Assembly (NCBI GenBank): GCA_907163375.1
Contig: CAJQUW010013605.1
Coordinates: 62,001-126,000, forward strand
DNA length: 64,000 nucleotides
Source of the DNA: Prostheceraeus crozeri
Taxonomy: Eukaryota; Platyhelminthes; Polycladida; Euryleptidae
Reading direction: 5' to 3'
The notes under the pieces were generated by a model that saw only the letters and a list, made by a program, of their open reading frames with translations, did not search any database and had not been told where the DNA came from. Positions within the stretch are counted from its first letter, which is position 1; every line of letters begins with the position of its first letter. Shown here one piece after another: positions 47,561-60,639 of the stretch. The position numbers and the translations under genes are program-made.

Positions 47561-48480
47561 ATCTTTCCTATTTTATTAGACATACTGTTCGAGTTTAGAA
47601 TGTTCACGTAAGGACTAAATTTTAAGTTCTGATTTGGATGAAGCAAAAATCAAGATTATAGCAAACAACGTATAGTGGGCCTATGAGATTTCGACGGAAG
47701 ACAGTCCGTGTTATGTAGGTTTTGTAAGATACAAACTTATGAGCCTCCTAATAATGTTTCGGTGGCTACGGTGCGGACTCGGTCACAAAATGCTTGATCG
47801 AGTTCTCAGTGTCGATCACAAGGACTAAAGCTTTGATAATTGTTCGTTGAATTTTAGGAAGATCATGAGGATCTAGTATCAACCTTTAGATATTTGAGAT
47901 ACCACATTTGAATATGACTGTTAGAGAATATTCAACACATCACAACTTTCTATGCTCGAAAATCATTTGGAAACTAAAGACTTATAATTATAACTGTGTT
48001 TATTTTCATACCCAATGTAAGCATTTCGCCTGCCGGATTTCGGCCGTTTTCTAAAAAGTAAACAAAATATCGTACTTAATTAAGAAGCCATTACATTATT
48101 ATACGCACAACACAACAAAGTTAAGTACAGTAAGCACAGTAAGCCATCCTGCAGTATATGTACATGTGTGGACTAAATACTGTCGACGATCCGCTGCAAT
48201 TGCTTGAAGTAGACACTATCCACTCGCATCGGTTGTAGGCTTATCATGCTTTTATTAAGCTTGATGCATCGATAGCATTTTTAAATATTTTAGTAAAACC
48301 TATTTGGGCTATTACCCAAGAGAGACTGTTGAGAACAGGTACCCATTAAATTATCATTACTACGATTCGAAATGCAAGTTTTAGGGAAGTCTGATATTAC
48401 GGAATGTAGACTTATCTGTGGAGCTATAAGGTAAGGATAAAGTCCTTTGCTTTACGTTATCTAATAATATACGAAATTAC
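47561..48480. other. No gene recognised
   Basis: AT-rich, nothing supported. Confidence 0.5.
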
Positions 48481-49334
48481 CTATGACTCGCAGGGCTCCA
48501 AAAACTCGTAAGTTTTGACCCCGCACCCCCGCAAATCTTAGCAGCAAAATCGCTGTCCCACACCGCAGAACACAGCAGCCCCGCAAGAATCAATGCAGTG
48601 GAAATATACTAATTTGATCATAATAAATACTATTTTTGGTCGTAAAGTCAATAAAAATGTTGAGTAGTCTCACAACTTGGCAATTTATATACATCGCACA
48701 GTTAGAATTTTTGTATTCAGTTCCGTAGGCCTATTTATTTTCGTAGTTAGGATTCATGAATTCATTGTATTCATGAATATTTCAAATATAATAGGTCTGA
48801 ATATATAGGCCTGCTCAAACTTTAGTAGAAGCTGACCCTATATATAGGCTTAAATCTTAGTAGGCCTATATTCTGATCTGGATTCATTTTGCTGTTTAAG
48901 CAAGCTTTTAGATCAGTTAATTAATAACAAGATTGGATAACGCATATGTTTTATATTTTGATTAATTTGATAAATTGTAGTTTGTCAACATATGGAGATA
49001 GAGAGAGAATAGTGCGTACTGAAATAACATGTTTGGAGACTATCAAATGGAAAATATGCTTTTCCATATGTACTGAATTAAAAATACAAGGGCCACTAGT
49101 ATGAAATGCCGGTACTGAACTATTATCATGCGTGCTCGTGATTACAGAATAATCATCATTTCATTGCTATTTTGTTCTACTGAACATTTTAGGCAGTTTC
49201 ATTATTTTTCCTAGGAAGTTATCCAAATTGTTTATTGATAATAGAAATCATACAAACATTTTCACAAAAGTTTTGTAAACCAGTTCATGCGAATTTCAAA
49301 ACATCGTTAAGGAAAAGAAGATAATCAAGTAAAA

Positions 49335-50030
49335 GAAAAAACAGTTTTGTTGAATAGCCTTGAGCAATAAGGAAGAAAGTAGAGGACCGTCGCACAGAGT
49401 TACAAAGTGGAATTTCGATATGACCTGAAACGGTAAGTCGGCGTGGAGCCAAATGGTACAAAAAATTGTCCGGTTTCAGAATATCTGAAAACGTACGAAG
49501 AGCAATCTTGTCTGCCCACTCGAAGAAGGAAGGAAGTAAATTGCAATTACTGTCACAGCGACCACATATGATAAGATGGCAGCGTTTTCTAACCCTTTCA
49601 ATTTTTCATTTTGATTTTCTGGACATATTGATAAATAGATGGCAATTGTATTCAAGTGTGCTTGAAATATATGCCTTGTACACACACAAAAGATCGTTTT
49701 TGCTTATACCAGAGATCTCTTTCAGTTGCTTCAAAAGGAATGCGTTGAGAAGCTTTCTTAGTAATGTTGTCGATGTGTGAATCCCACTTTAGATTCTGTT
49801 GGAAAGTCATTCCAAGTATTTTGATTTCCGGTACTATCGTGAGATCACAGGGAAGGCTGACTGAGCATCCTGACTTAAAAAACATCATAAGACGTGTTTT
49901 GTCCACATTAATCGCCAGACCATGTGTGTGACACCAGTGTGTAACATTATTAATTTCAGAATGAATGTTTTCAATTATATTTGAGTGCTTGTACGACGGA
50001 AGGCTACACATAATAGGGTACAAGCACTTT
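49335..50030 (-). mobile_element. LINE 3' fragment (reverse transcriptase C-terminus)
   Basis: The minus frame 49652-50023 reads LAINVDKTRLMMFFKSG and IKILGMTFQQNLKWDSHID. In another frame the C-terminal end continues with RKRCHLIICGRCDS and RRSSTFFPYCSRLFN near 49340-49600. This is the post-catalytic part of a Jockey/CR1-group reverse transcriptase; the catalytic YADD is missing through 5' truncation. Confidence 0.85.
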
Positions 50031-50231
50031 TCAGATGACGCATCTTAGGTGTTTAAAGTATCCTGAATAATAATTTTTAAAACCAGGTTACATCAGAAAT
50101 TGAAGCCAAACGAAATTGAAAATCAAAAACGTGTAAGAAAAGCTCATGAATCTCGTCTGCATTTCTAATACAAATAAATCAATTGAAAGCTTCTTCTAGA
50201 CAAATGCATGGCAATAGTTTTTGCCATATTG

Positions 50232-52110
50232 TCAATCGTCAGAATCATAATCATTGCAGTTCGAATCGTTTTCTATTTCAATGTCCTCCTCAAAAGCGTT
50301 GTCTACACCATACAGTTGCATAAGAGATTCATTTTTATTTTTCAAAGTACGATTGTATATCATTAGGTCCAACACTTGGGGACAGAGTTGGAAGTGGGTC
50401 AACGACACTTTACCCATGACCCACCACATCTTTGACCCACTTGACCCACATGCTGCAAGGGTGAATGATGCGAGCGCAATTTCCTTTTCTGGTGTCATCT
50501 TTAGTTTCATTTTCATTCAAGATTTTCGGTCCATCTAGGTTGAGGCCTCTCAAAATTGTTGTTAAGATTTGTTATGAAGATTCAAGTGTATCGGATCACT
50601 TGTCACATAAATAGACATGTAACTTCATTAAAATGATCTTATAATCAAAGTTAATGCACCACAAATGCCTAAGGTTCTAAAAAAATTTAAGCGATTCTGC
50701 TTATTGTTTTAATTCTTGACTATCATTCTTAGTGTTACCTATTTAACTCGTAGAGAGATGATTAGTTAAGTTGAGGGCCCTATGGACTAAATTTCAAATT
50801 TTACATTTCTTAATCAAATGAAGTTAAATAAATAAGATTGCTGTAGGCCTAAATCATTTATTCATGCATTTATTATGTTAGATACTATATGTGTGAAAAT
50901 TATCCTAGAAAAATCGTCAAACTGATATTTTGTTGCTTCTGATGGCAATCGATTCAAATTTCATTAACTTCCGCTGATGTTAGATTTAAGTAGAAAGTTG
51001 TATATTTGATGTAAGAATGACATTCATTGAAAAGCAAATGGAGCAAGCATGCGTAACGCGTGAATAGAAAATTGCACGAGGACAAGATTATAATTCATGA
51101 ATTAGCTTGTACATATAGATGAACTGATATATTTGAATGGTGATATGATGCGAAAGTAGACTGAACGGCTGAATACTTTAGATGTGAAGCATGCATATTA
51201 TCAAGATATTTTGATCAATTACATATTTCGAAAATATTTAGGCTCTGCATAGATTTACCATTCTAATCTCTATCAGAGGATATTTTCTACGAAAGACCAA
51301 CAAAATCAAACGAAACAAACAAAACGAAGGTCAGTTGGCATTGCAAGAAAATTTTCAAGATGAATAATACCTCTGAATACCTGACTTCTTCAGTAGTTGT
51401 ACCTCTGAAATCAAGGTCACACATCATTGGGTATCGTCAGACATAGCGACAGAGAATCGAGCATACACAATTGTACTCAAACAATCTCTCCACCAACCAC
51501 CATCTGTCAGTAGACAGCAGAAACTGTCTTCGAGCCTTTAATTTGTGTTAATTCCGCCCCCTTTCGAAACTGTATGAGGCGTGTGAAAGTCAATAGTGTT
51601 GCATATTTTGCGGTGTGCATCCATCAACCCCTTTCAGTGACACTGACTTAATCATTTTTCATTAATGATAAGAATACGAATAAATGAAGTTTACTGTATT
51701 TGAGATTGTCACATCTATCATGGGTCAAACTGGTTGGAAGAGGGTCAATGAAGTCTGACCCACGCTAAATGTGACCCATGACCCACCTGACCCACGCGAT
51801 TTTGTGACCCACCTGACCCATGACCCACTTCCAACTCTGTTTAGGGATGCATTCGCCGCCTTAACTTTGAAAATATCACTCCTGCTGAGCTGAACAGTCT
51901 TTCAATACAAGCAGACGACGTTGCACACGCGAACAATTGTCGTGTGTAGAAAAGGTAAAACGGTAAAAAGGTAAACATCTGCTCCACATGATCAAAACGT
52001 CGCTGGTAATTTTCTCGCCTACGAAGCAGTGAAACAGAGTTAAATTTCAACATCTCATCGTCAAGTAAACCATGGTTATTCATTTTTACCTCAAGAGTTA
52101 AAAAAATCAA
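50232..52110 (-). pseudogene. hAT transposase C-terminus (dimerisation domain), split by a transposon
   Basis: 51841-52110 encodes FLPFYLFYTRQLFACATSSA then IERLFSSAG and KLRRRMHP, the hAT C-terminal dimerisation motif. 50232-50380 continues on the other side of a 1457-bp insertion with a short acidic tail (EEDIEIENDSN) and a stop. The insertion point falls just after RRRMHP, and the two sides join in a sensible order once it is discounted. The N-terminal two thirds are not recognisable. Confidence 0.8.
50383..51839. mobile_element. Non-autonomous hAT-type transposon with GGGTCA iterons
   Basis: Perfect 19-bp inverted ends CAGAGTTGGAAGTGGGTCA. Flanks CTTGGGGA (50375-50382) and TTTAGGGA (51840-51847) match at 6 of 8. 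TGACCCAC/GGGTCA words are repeated in the first 80 and last 120 bases, clearly transposase-site-like iterons. The interior is AT-rich with no transposase. It interrupts another hAT transposase gene. Confidence 0.9.
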
Positions 52111-52365
52111 AACTTATGAAGAGAAGAATCAGCCCTAAGTTCAAATAAAATTTAATATGCAATGGAATTCCATATAAATAAGACATTTTTACCAATTTGA
52201 ATGAAGATTCTTCTGAAATATGACACCGGCCGCCAAAGCCGCAGAAATCCACAAAAACCGCAGAATTCCAGTTTTTCCGATATTTCACACCAAACCGCAT
52301 GCGTGGGCTGCGGTGGGATTCGGTGCGGGGTTTGCGGCCACAGGGTTGCAACCCTACCTATGAGT

Positions 52366-54253
52366 AGCAAGTTCTAATTGAAGTACATGTACTAAGATTT
52401 GATGTAAGGCTATCACAGGAGATATTATGGGAAATAACTGTAAATTTTGAAAAGTGTAAATAGGATTTCCCATGAGAATTTCTAGCGGAATCCCATGGGA
52501 ACGGGGTCGGAATGGGACAAAGAAATCTCGTCCCACGGCATGCCTGCTTCATGCTATGTTCTGTTGCACATAATATTTGCATAACAATGTCAGTTATGCT
52601 TTACAAGTTTTGAGTTTGCTCCATGACGCATATTTTCATAAACTGTGGATGAAAATTAACTTTGGATCTGAGAGTGCAAGTATAACAACGATAATGCAGT
52701 TTTCTAGTGCAGCTATGATGCCCATACCACAGTTGGACAGTGGTCAAGAAGTTGTCAATATAAGGGTAAAAAGACCATAATTATGCAGTGTTTTGTTAAC
52801 TAGCATGTCTTAAAGATGATGTAGCATGTATTTGGCTCCTTACAGATTACAGATATTTCGATCATTCAAGCAAAATAATTACTCCAGAAATTGATAAAAG
52901 TAAAACATGTCATATGTCTAAAATCTGAAATTGTATTCCATTAAGGGGTGATGCCTGAGTTTATTGATGGACTGAACTCCTAGAGTCACTGCTTATGTGT
53001 TAAACAACAATACATACTAGCATGATCGCATATGATTTCACTAAGGTGAATGTAACGAGTAATGGCATTGAATTTTTTAATTGAGAAAAATATTCAACAT
53101 ATGCATGTAGAAATAGCCACCTCATGAAGAAAAATATTCTGTATATTACTACTTAATTGCCTCTAATAGTAAGCCTATTTTAATCCTATTTTCACGATGT
53201 TAAAGGAAGCGTCTCCCACATCCATTCTTTCGTGAACCATTAGAAAACCAGTAACCTAAACGCATGCTGATTCCCAGAATTTAAAGTAGCCTGAATTAAT
53301 GCATATTAATGAATACTGTTTAGTTATTTTGAATCAAACATTCACAAAATTTTGAACTCATTACTACCACACTACTTGCAATACATGTAAATTCGAAAAG
53401 CAATATTTTATCAAATTTTATAATAATATTCAAATTGTGTAAATGGATATTTTCGTTTACACAATTAGGCATTCATCAACATCTATCAAATGTCATTTTA
53501 TGCAATCACGACAGTCTTCCGAGTGAGCAAGAACATGTCAAAATGATTGATGTCAAGAGCATGTCAAGATGCAAAAGAAATATTGCGGTGGTATTTCAGT
53601 TTTCTCAAAAAATTCCAAATTAGATGAGCACGAATTACGACATCATCACCCTTCTCCTGAAACTTCCACGAATGTCTCACTGATTTTCTTCTATAGCTAG
53701 CCCGCTGAGCCGAAAGGCGAGTCTAAATAAGTTCGCTTCGACTAAATCTAAAACCAAATTTTCAAGATTTGACTTGAGAGTGATCTAATTAGTTTTGTTA
53801 TTTCTAACGGTTCAGTTCCTTATTATCTAGTGATTTCATGCACCAACTTTTGTGTGATTTGCAAACACAGGACATATTAAGCATGATCTTATTAAGATTT
53901 CCTTGCTTAGTAATCAGTGTCTTTTCTATCACGTTTTTTCTATGACTGTTAAAAAAAAGACAAAATGACAAAATTTTGTCACGATGCAAGGAAAACCAAT
54001 GATTTTAAAATAAAAGTAATTATTTTGCTTGTAAATATGTGACCGAAGAAAATCTTAAATTGAAGCTAAATGATTTTGCAACTGAGTGAAGGAACTTTGG
54101 CTCGAAAATGATTTATTTGTTCGTTTAAAAGTAAACGAAAAGTAAGTGAAAGTGACGGACCTTCGGCGTCCAGAGCCTTCTTCGCGGTCGGTGTTCGAAC
54201 TGAATGATTAACAGTATATTGATATCGTGCGCTTGCATTTAATATATAAGTTG
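52366..54253. other. No gene recognised
   Basis: AT-rich with a few frames of 60-70 codons and no known motif. Confidence 0.5.
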
Positions 54254-54257
54254 TTAA

Positions 54258-55570
54258 CCCTCAAATGCATGAAATATTTTACTGACGTTTTTGCATGAGA
54301 TGGGTCCCATAGGACCCAATGTGTTATTTTGAATGTTAAAGCCTGTTAAATCTGTTGAATGTACGAAACCACGTGATATTGTTAGAATATCATTAACATG
54401 AACGCATCATATCATGAAACATAATTTATCATTACAATTTAACCTTCTTCCAATGAAAATTAGACACATATTTCTACAATTATTCAGACTATTTTTTCTA
54501 CTTTTCTTAGGATTTTTCTTATGAATCTACTAAATTTATTATATTTTATGATTCTTTTTGTAGAGATATTTTGCCATCTTAAAGCCACACTCGGCTATAG
54601 TATGAGATTCATACTATAATGTTTAACAAAATGAATTACAATACAATCTTCACAAAAGCGAAATCTGTAGGCTAGGCCTACATCCAACATAGCGTTCAGA
54701 AAACTATCTAACATCTCGGTTCGCATTGAAACATTTCGATTTTTTAAGAATGCTCAGCGCACACAGTTTTGTCACAACTTGTGCATACACGGGAAGATTT
54801 TCGGTCAACAATGCAACGATGGCATCTCTTCCTCTTTGATCTTGAAACGACTGAATATACTTCATCAGATTTCGCACTTCCCGATGGTAAGTCAATGCCA
54901 CATGCTGAAAGTGCATTCAGTATCGGGCGCCTTACGCCGACAAAGGCTGGACTAATTCTAATCCCAACTGTTCAATGAACAGTCTCTTTTTGAAGCACTT
55001 ACCACTATTCCATTCCGGAAAACGTGGAAACATGGTCCTCAGTTGGTGTAGCAGTAACTTCAGAATTATGTAGCTCATCACCGTACGACGCAACAGAATT
55101 AGTCACAATCATCGTCATGTTCTTGATCAAATAAGTTCTGTATTCTGAGAGCAGTATCAGTCGCTGATAGTCTGCTTCGTTTCATTTCGCAGTCGATGAA
55201 TATGAACCCGTGTGTCATAGAATAGACCCTCGTCAAAGGAAATCGATGAGAAGTTATTTCTGACTTGTTTAGTTGGATGTAAAGTAATGACGCCTATTGC
55301 TCACTATTTTCATGCTTTAGTTGACCTCAGTGGACAGCAGATGGCATTTGTATGAGATGGGTCCTCGAGGACCCAGTACTTTTATGTAGTAAAATAACGA
55401 TAACAGTGATAGTCAGTAAAAATATAGAATTTTAACACTTGAGTTGTATTTAATGATCAATTATTGAGGAATACATGAAGTATCAGTCACATATAAATCA
55501 TATAGCCAATAAAAAAGCTTAAGAAACAGACCGCTTGGGTCCTCGAGGACCGATCTTATGCATCTGAGGG
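54258..55570 (-). mobile_element. piggyBac element remnant
   Basis: TTAA on both sides (54254-54257 and 55571-55574) and inverted ends CCCTCAAATGCAT / CCCTCAGATGCAT. This is the piggyBac signature. On the minus strand near 54740-54830 one frame reads KRCHRCIVDRKSSRVCTSCD then KTVC, the cysteine-rich zinc finger at the C-terminus of piggyBac transposases. The catalytic part is not recognisable, and 1.3 kb is too short for a full copy. GGGTCC..GGACCC palindromes lie near both ends and in the middle (54300, 55355, 55540). Confidence 0.85.
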
Positions 55571-55574
55571 TTAA

Positions 55575-56370
55575 CGTGATATCACTATTTAGCTGCAATG
55601 CTGCGAGTAATAGCTAAGATACTTCAGATTGCTGAGCAATTTTGAGAAATCGACAAATGGAGTAAATAGTAGGACACAAATAGGGTTTCCTCAACAAGAA
55701 AGTACCGGTACATTATTTCAACCAAAGGGTATCACAAAGCACAGATGCGGACAGTTAGTCGACTCGCCTTAGGCTTCATTTTCGCTTTCGGAAAGTTATT
55801 ATACGATGAGTTTATGGTCTACTCTGTTTGAAATGAATGAATCAATAAATGAATCTCGAATCTGCAGTCGATTCGCTAATCGAATCGAAACTCAAAGCTT
55901 TGCAGGTCCTACTATGAATAACCTATGGAATGAACATTGACACCACTAAATACATCACACGCGAAACAAATTTGGTTATCTTAGTCGCAATATTCTTTTA
56001 TTATTATTGTATGCTCCTTGCCTTCTTATCAATAGTATGATAAAACTGTAATATTTCAATTGCTTCCTTAAATTTCTGATGGGGTGCTCCACGGAATGTT
56101 TAAAACTGTTGAATGCCTGTAAATTCATGGCGAAATACTGAGAAAAATGAATATTCCATAAGTGGTTTTCTTCTCTTTGAATTGAAGATATGAATGCGGA
56201 AGTTACAAGCACATGCTACACATAGTTTGCTAAAATTTTCCATTTCTTCTAGATGAAAGAACGGTCCTCTTTAATGGCAAAATTATGTAAAATCTTTAAT
56301 TTTTTCTGACTGGATAGATGTATACAGAATCAGTCTGCTGATTTTAGCTCATCAATTAATTAATCCGTTC
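55575..56370. other. No gene recognised
   Basis: AT-rich, nothing supported. Confidence 0.5.
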
Positions 56371-56374
56371 CAGA

Positions 56375-57710
56375 TATATCAACCGGGAGCCTCCCGGCAT
56401 TTGGTCAGCCGGCTGCCTGTCCCCGCGTGGTGGTTGGCGCTGCTCATTCTCCTGACTGGAGATACAGAACGCAGTCCCGGTCCCTCCCTCACATGCATCT
56501 GCACCACATGCAACAAACAAATCACAAGAAGACAAACCTCCATGCAACATCACCAGCAATCCCTGCCTTCACAGTACAAGCATCACCCTCACGCAATGCA
56601 CCACCAACTCGATTTGTTCCAAACACAGACCAAAATCCATAACTACACACAAACTACACAGCCACACTCGCAAAGAAAACAGAAAAATCGACAGAAGCAC
56701 AAAATGGAAGTTTCAATTAGCAGTTTTCTGCTCTGGACCAAAACAGCTTTCTTCTCCACAACTACTGCACTACATCAAATCAACTATACTATCGCTGCTG
56801 GCTTCAACAGCAAAAAACCACCCATGAGCACAATCACCACATCGCTGCACATGACGAAAGCATTCGATACAGTTCACATACACACACTCATCCACAAACT
56901 TCAACAGACCAACATCCCTTCTATCTTCATACGCTACATAGCAAGGTGCATCAAAGGCAGGCAAGCCTACACCACAATGTGACCACATGCAATCAAGCAC
57001 ACTCAACCAACAAAAACAGCAACACAGGCGTCCAACAAGGAGGAGTTCTCTTCCTCTTCAACTTTTACATGCAATACATTCCTCTTCCAACAGACACTGC
57101 ACTCAAAACAGCGGTCTTAGCTGACGAGATCACCATCATGGCCACACACCCAAACATGAAGACAGCACAGGACAAACTACAATCTTACCTCGACACTTCT
57201 CTCATGAACTTAAGAAAACAACCTCCACACACACAACTCTCACTTTCCACACCGGATTCCCATGAACACACCACGAGCCTATCACTCACGATCGACAACA
57301 CTCACCTCACAAACCTCAACATGCCTCAGTTCAACCCATTAGGGACAGCAACAAGAGACCATCGTGACCACCTACAGGGCCATCACACTTCCCCTCTTGG
57401 AATACACATTCAACACCTGGACACCAATCATCTCACAAACAAGCATTGACAAACTACAAGCAGCACAGAACAAAATCCACAGGATCGCCACAGGATGCAC
57501 ACGCGACACAAATACACAGCACCTACATAACGAAGCACACGTCCTCCCCATTGCTGAACACCTCACACTACTCACAAAGCAGCTTCTAAACAAGGCAAAA
57601 TGTCAGCATTATCTTCTTCATCTCCTCATGCAACCACTGTCCCACACACAACAAAATTCCACTATGTTCAACACAGGACACACAAGGAATTCAACACTCT
57701 TGAATTGAAA
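56375..57710 (+). mobile_element. LINE with N-terminal 2A-like peptide, internally deleted
   Basis: The frame from 56401 begins with a hydrophobic leader (PVPAWWLALLILLTG) and then DTERSPGP, a 2A-like motif (canonical D-x-E-x-NPGP), and a cysteine-rich TCICTTCNK. No ATG is visible in frame near the start. The endonuclease is missing. Then come reverse transcriptase pieces: TKAFDTVHIHTLIHKL (motif A), TGVQQGGVL (motif B), AVLADEITIM (degenerate YADD) and, in another frame, LPLLEYTFNTW and QAAQNKIHRIATG. The frame shifts at least twice. The base composition is C-rich on the plus strand, unlike its surroundings. Confidence 0.82.
56455..56484 (+). other. 2A-like ribosome-skipping motif
   Basis: LLTGDTERSPGP. 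It fits D-x-E-x-[N]PG-P except that S replaces the invariant N, so activity is doubtful. It is preceded by a hydrophobic stretch, as in the 2A sequences of sea urchin non-LTR retrotransposons. Confidence 0.65.
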
Positions 57711-57719
57711 TTACAGAGG

Positions 57720-59610
57720 TAAAATTCAAAATCAGGAATTAGTCTTTTTCAATGGTGATTACAAAAAATTGCAATTAATTTTTAATAACCCCTGACAGAA
57801 GTCATTCATCCAATGAGACTATGCCACATGGTCTCGTCATAGCTTCTTTCTCGTAATGTTGCTCACAAGTACTAAATATCTCGTATATGAATAGAGATAC
57901 TGGCATGGGTTGAGAAGAAATGTATGATTCCATGAACATATAATTTTGCGTGCACCTGTACAGCCCACACAAGTAGATTTCGTGAGACAAATTTGATGAA
58001 ACATGAGTTAAGCAAAATTGGGTGAATTTTCTAATGGTGTCAGAAATGTTTTAAATACTTGTCTCACAGGACTTGGTAGCCGTGCGGCTCGGCATCAGCA
58101 TGGAGCATGTGCGATGTAGGTAGTCTACATGTAGATAAGAAGTGCATTTTTACTTCACCAATTTGCTTAAGTGTGCGTGTACGCATTGTTTCTATTGTCT
58201 GCAATCTCATTAGATGATATTTGAAATATTCCCACAATCTCTTAGGACCCTAGGCTTTTTCAACATCAGGAACAGTATTGTTCAGATTCAGTGTCATTGT
58301 TGCTTCAGAAGATGTCATGAATATCAAATTGAAGAGAAAAGTCATTCATAAGTAGTCATACAAAAGCGGACTTCATTCCGGGGCGGCTATATATATAGCC
58401 ACCAGTGACAGCTTACACTTCATACTAGCGCCTCTGATACTGCATGAAATATACACACTTACCTAAGACTGAAAGTTTTGTGGCGATGGCTAAAGTTACA
58501 CAGTTAATAGACAAATTTGAAACATAAGGAAGAAATAAGTAGGTTGCCTGCAAGTGCTCATGTCTCAATTAGCAAAACAACCGGCTACAGTAGAAAATGC
58601 TAATAAACATAAGCTCCTCCGATACATGAATGAATTGCTAACTAATTTCAAATGTAGGACGGTCCAGCAAGTGCTAACTTGAGAAAAGTATAACACGATG
58701 AACTCGTGCGAAACGCATCTATTATCGTATAAGCTGAGATCAAAGAATATAATGTTTAATTAGAAACACTACTCCGGATTAGACATACCACCGAATTAGC
58801 AAATTTTAACTGTTTGCAACATATTGAACTAAAATTCTCTGAATTCGATAACAACTCTCTATCAGCATTAATACTATCCGCGTGATTGTAACATCTTATA
58901 GAATAAAACCTGTATAACTCTGCGGAAAGGACACATTAGCCCTGAGAATTAAAACATTACTGAAAATGAGAAATCTTCTTCGTGGATTCGATCTTGTTCC
59001 AACCTCAAAACCATCTCCTTGCTAAAAATATTGCAGTGATGATACTCATTAGTACTTACTGACATAGCAAGTAATATTTTGATATTTGAGAATAGCTTTG
59101 AGCAATGAAATGAAGTTAAATATGAAAGTGAAATAGAGATCTCAGGCAGCGATGTTAAAGTTGTTGTAGCTGAAAATGTGAATTTCTTCCTTAATTATCA
59201 TTCTACTCCAATCTAGCAAAATCATTATCACTTCAAATGTCTTGAACATTTTCACCGATCAAGCATTCATCTCACACGCTCTCATATTCTACTCTTCATT
59301 TTCTTGCTCTTCACGATCCAGCTTTTCAAGATTCAGTTCCTGGCCCCGTGGAATTGGAAAGTTGATTGACCGACATATGATGTCATTATCATGCAATGAA
59401 TGTAGTCCGGTCTTAAAGAACCCACAGCATCTTTTGCTGCAATCAATAGGACGAGAAATCGGTGCACTCATTGACGCAAAACAATGTTTTCCTTTTTACG
59501 TTTACAGATAACATTTTAGCCACGGAATAGATGGTCTACCAAAAAATTGCTCCGGTGGCTATCAATCATCAACCATTGCATTCTGCGGATAATTTTTGTC
59601 TTACGGCAAA
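57720..59610. other. No gene recognised
   Basis: AT-rich. 59289-59471 is open on the minus strand (SINFPIPRGQELNLEKLDRE) without a known motif. Confidence 0.45.
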
Positions 59611-59618
59611 TATCCAAG

Positions 59619-60635
59619 CAGTGGTGGGCAACCACGCTGAAATACTGGGCCAAAAGCATAGGGCTCAGAAGCCGCCAATTTTACAAGGCTGAAAATATGC
59701 TTATATTCCTTTATTATACAGTATACTTTAAAACGTACAGAAGGACTGTTGTACAAGAGGCTACATAGTGGCATAGTGGTCGCATTCCTTTCATTACATA
59801 ATTGAACATGTAATATGTATACAGCAGTATTGTACACAACAACGTGTAATTTGTTTACTATAAACGAATTATATTTTACATTATAAGATCTATGTGAAAA
59901 ATGAAAAGTGAATTGACCTTACTAATTGCAGAGGCTTTTCTTATAAAATAAAGGTAATATGATAATATGACCCCTTCTCTTCGAAAAAAAGCGGTCTGTA
60001 AATGCAGAACAATATCCGCCTACATGTCCTACAATGTAGAAGAACATACCCGTATATTGATTAAACTGCATGTGCTCAAGTGTTCATACGTCACCCAGCA
60101 TAACACCGCGAATAGGCTCCACTAACAATGCTCGTGCAACAATGCCGCAACAGTACAAAACATGTTGATGTAGTAGTATACAAATAAAATCCAGCAAGAA
60201 TACTTGAAAGAAAGTTGGCTTGCAAAAATTATATATCTTCATTCGGTTGGATTCTACTAATACGTAACCTGCTTTATATTTGTAGGCCCATTACAGTGGG
60301 GTTTATTGCGTACTGAAACATGCTCACAAGGCATCAAGTCGAGCAGTTGATGGCTAAGTTACATTCTCTCATGCTGAGAAGTATTACGAAAGGAACACAG
60401 TTTGAGTATTCGAATGAGAATTTTGTGCCATCATGTTGCTCATTAGGTGTTATTGTTTTCTAAATAGTTGCGTGATGAGTTAATGATTATGCAAATTCTA
60501 AAAAAGATCCCTCAACCTTAGAAGCACATTTTAAGTTCAATATCGGAGGGGACCATTTTCACATCACCGATTCAAATACTGTCCACGGGCAGCTTTGGAT
60601 ATGAGAAATGGTGGCTGGCGAAGCGTTGCCCACTG
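59619..60635. mobile_element. Possible non-autonomous hAT-like element
   Basis: The left end CAGTGGTGGGCAACCACGC and the reversed right end CAGTGGGCAACGCTTCGCC share the hAT-like word GTGGGCAAC. No convincing 8-bp duplication flanks them, so the pairing may be accidental. Confidence 0.35.
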
Positions 60636-60639
60636 CTAA

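Larger units (their letters stand above)
48491..52356 (-). mobile_element. Old hAT element interrupted by a second hAT element and a LINE
   Basis: The left end CAGGGCTCCAA and the reversed right end TAGGGTTGCAA are similar, and both run into CCGCA/CCCCGCA iterons (48520-48600 and 52230-52340). CTATGACT (48481-48488) and CTATGAGT (52358-52365) sit one or two bases outside them and may be an 8-bp duplication. The transposase C-terminus lies inside on the minus strand. A LINE fragment (49335-50030) and a 1457-bp element (50383-51839) are inserted. Most of the transposase N-terminus is missing. Boundaries are less certain than the contents. Confidence 0.5.

Noticed and set aside
58690-58715. Second hammerhead ribozyme
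   Set aside because: GATGA and CGAAAC are present, but the CTGATGA core lacks its T and no stem I pairs.
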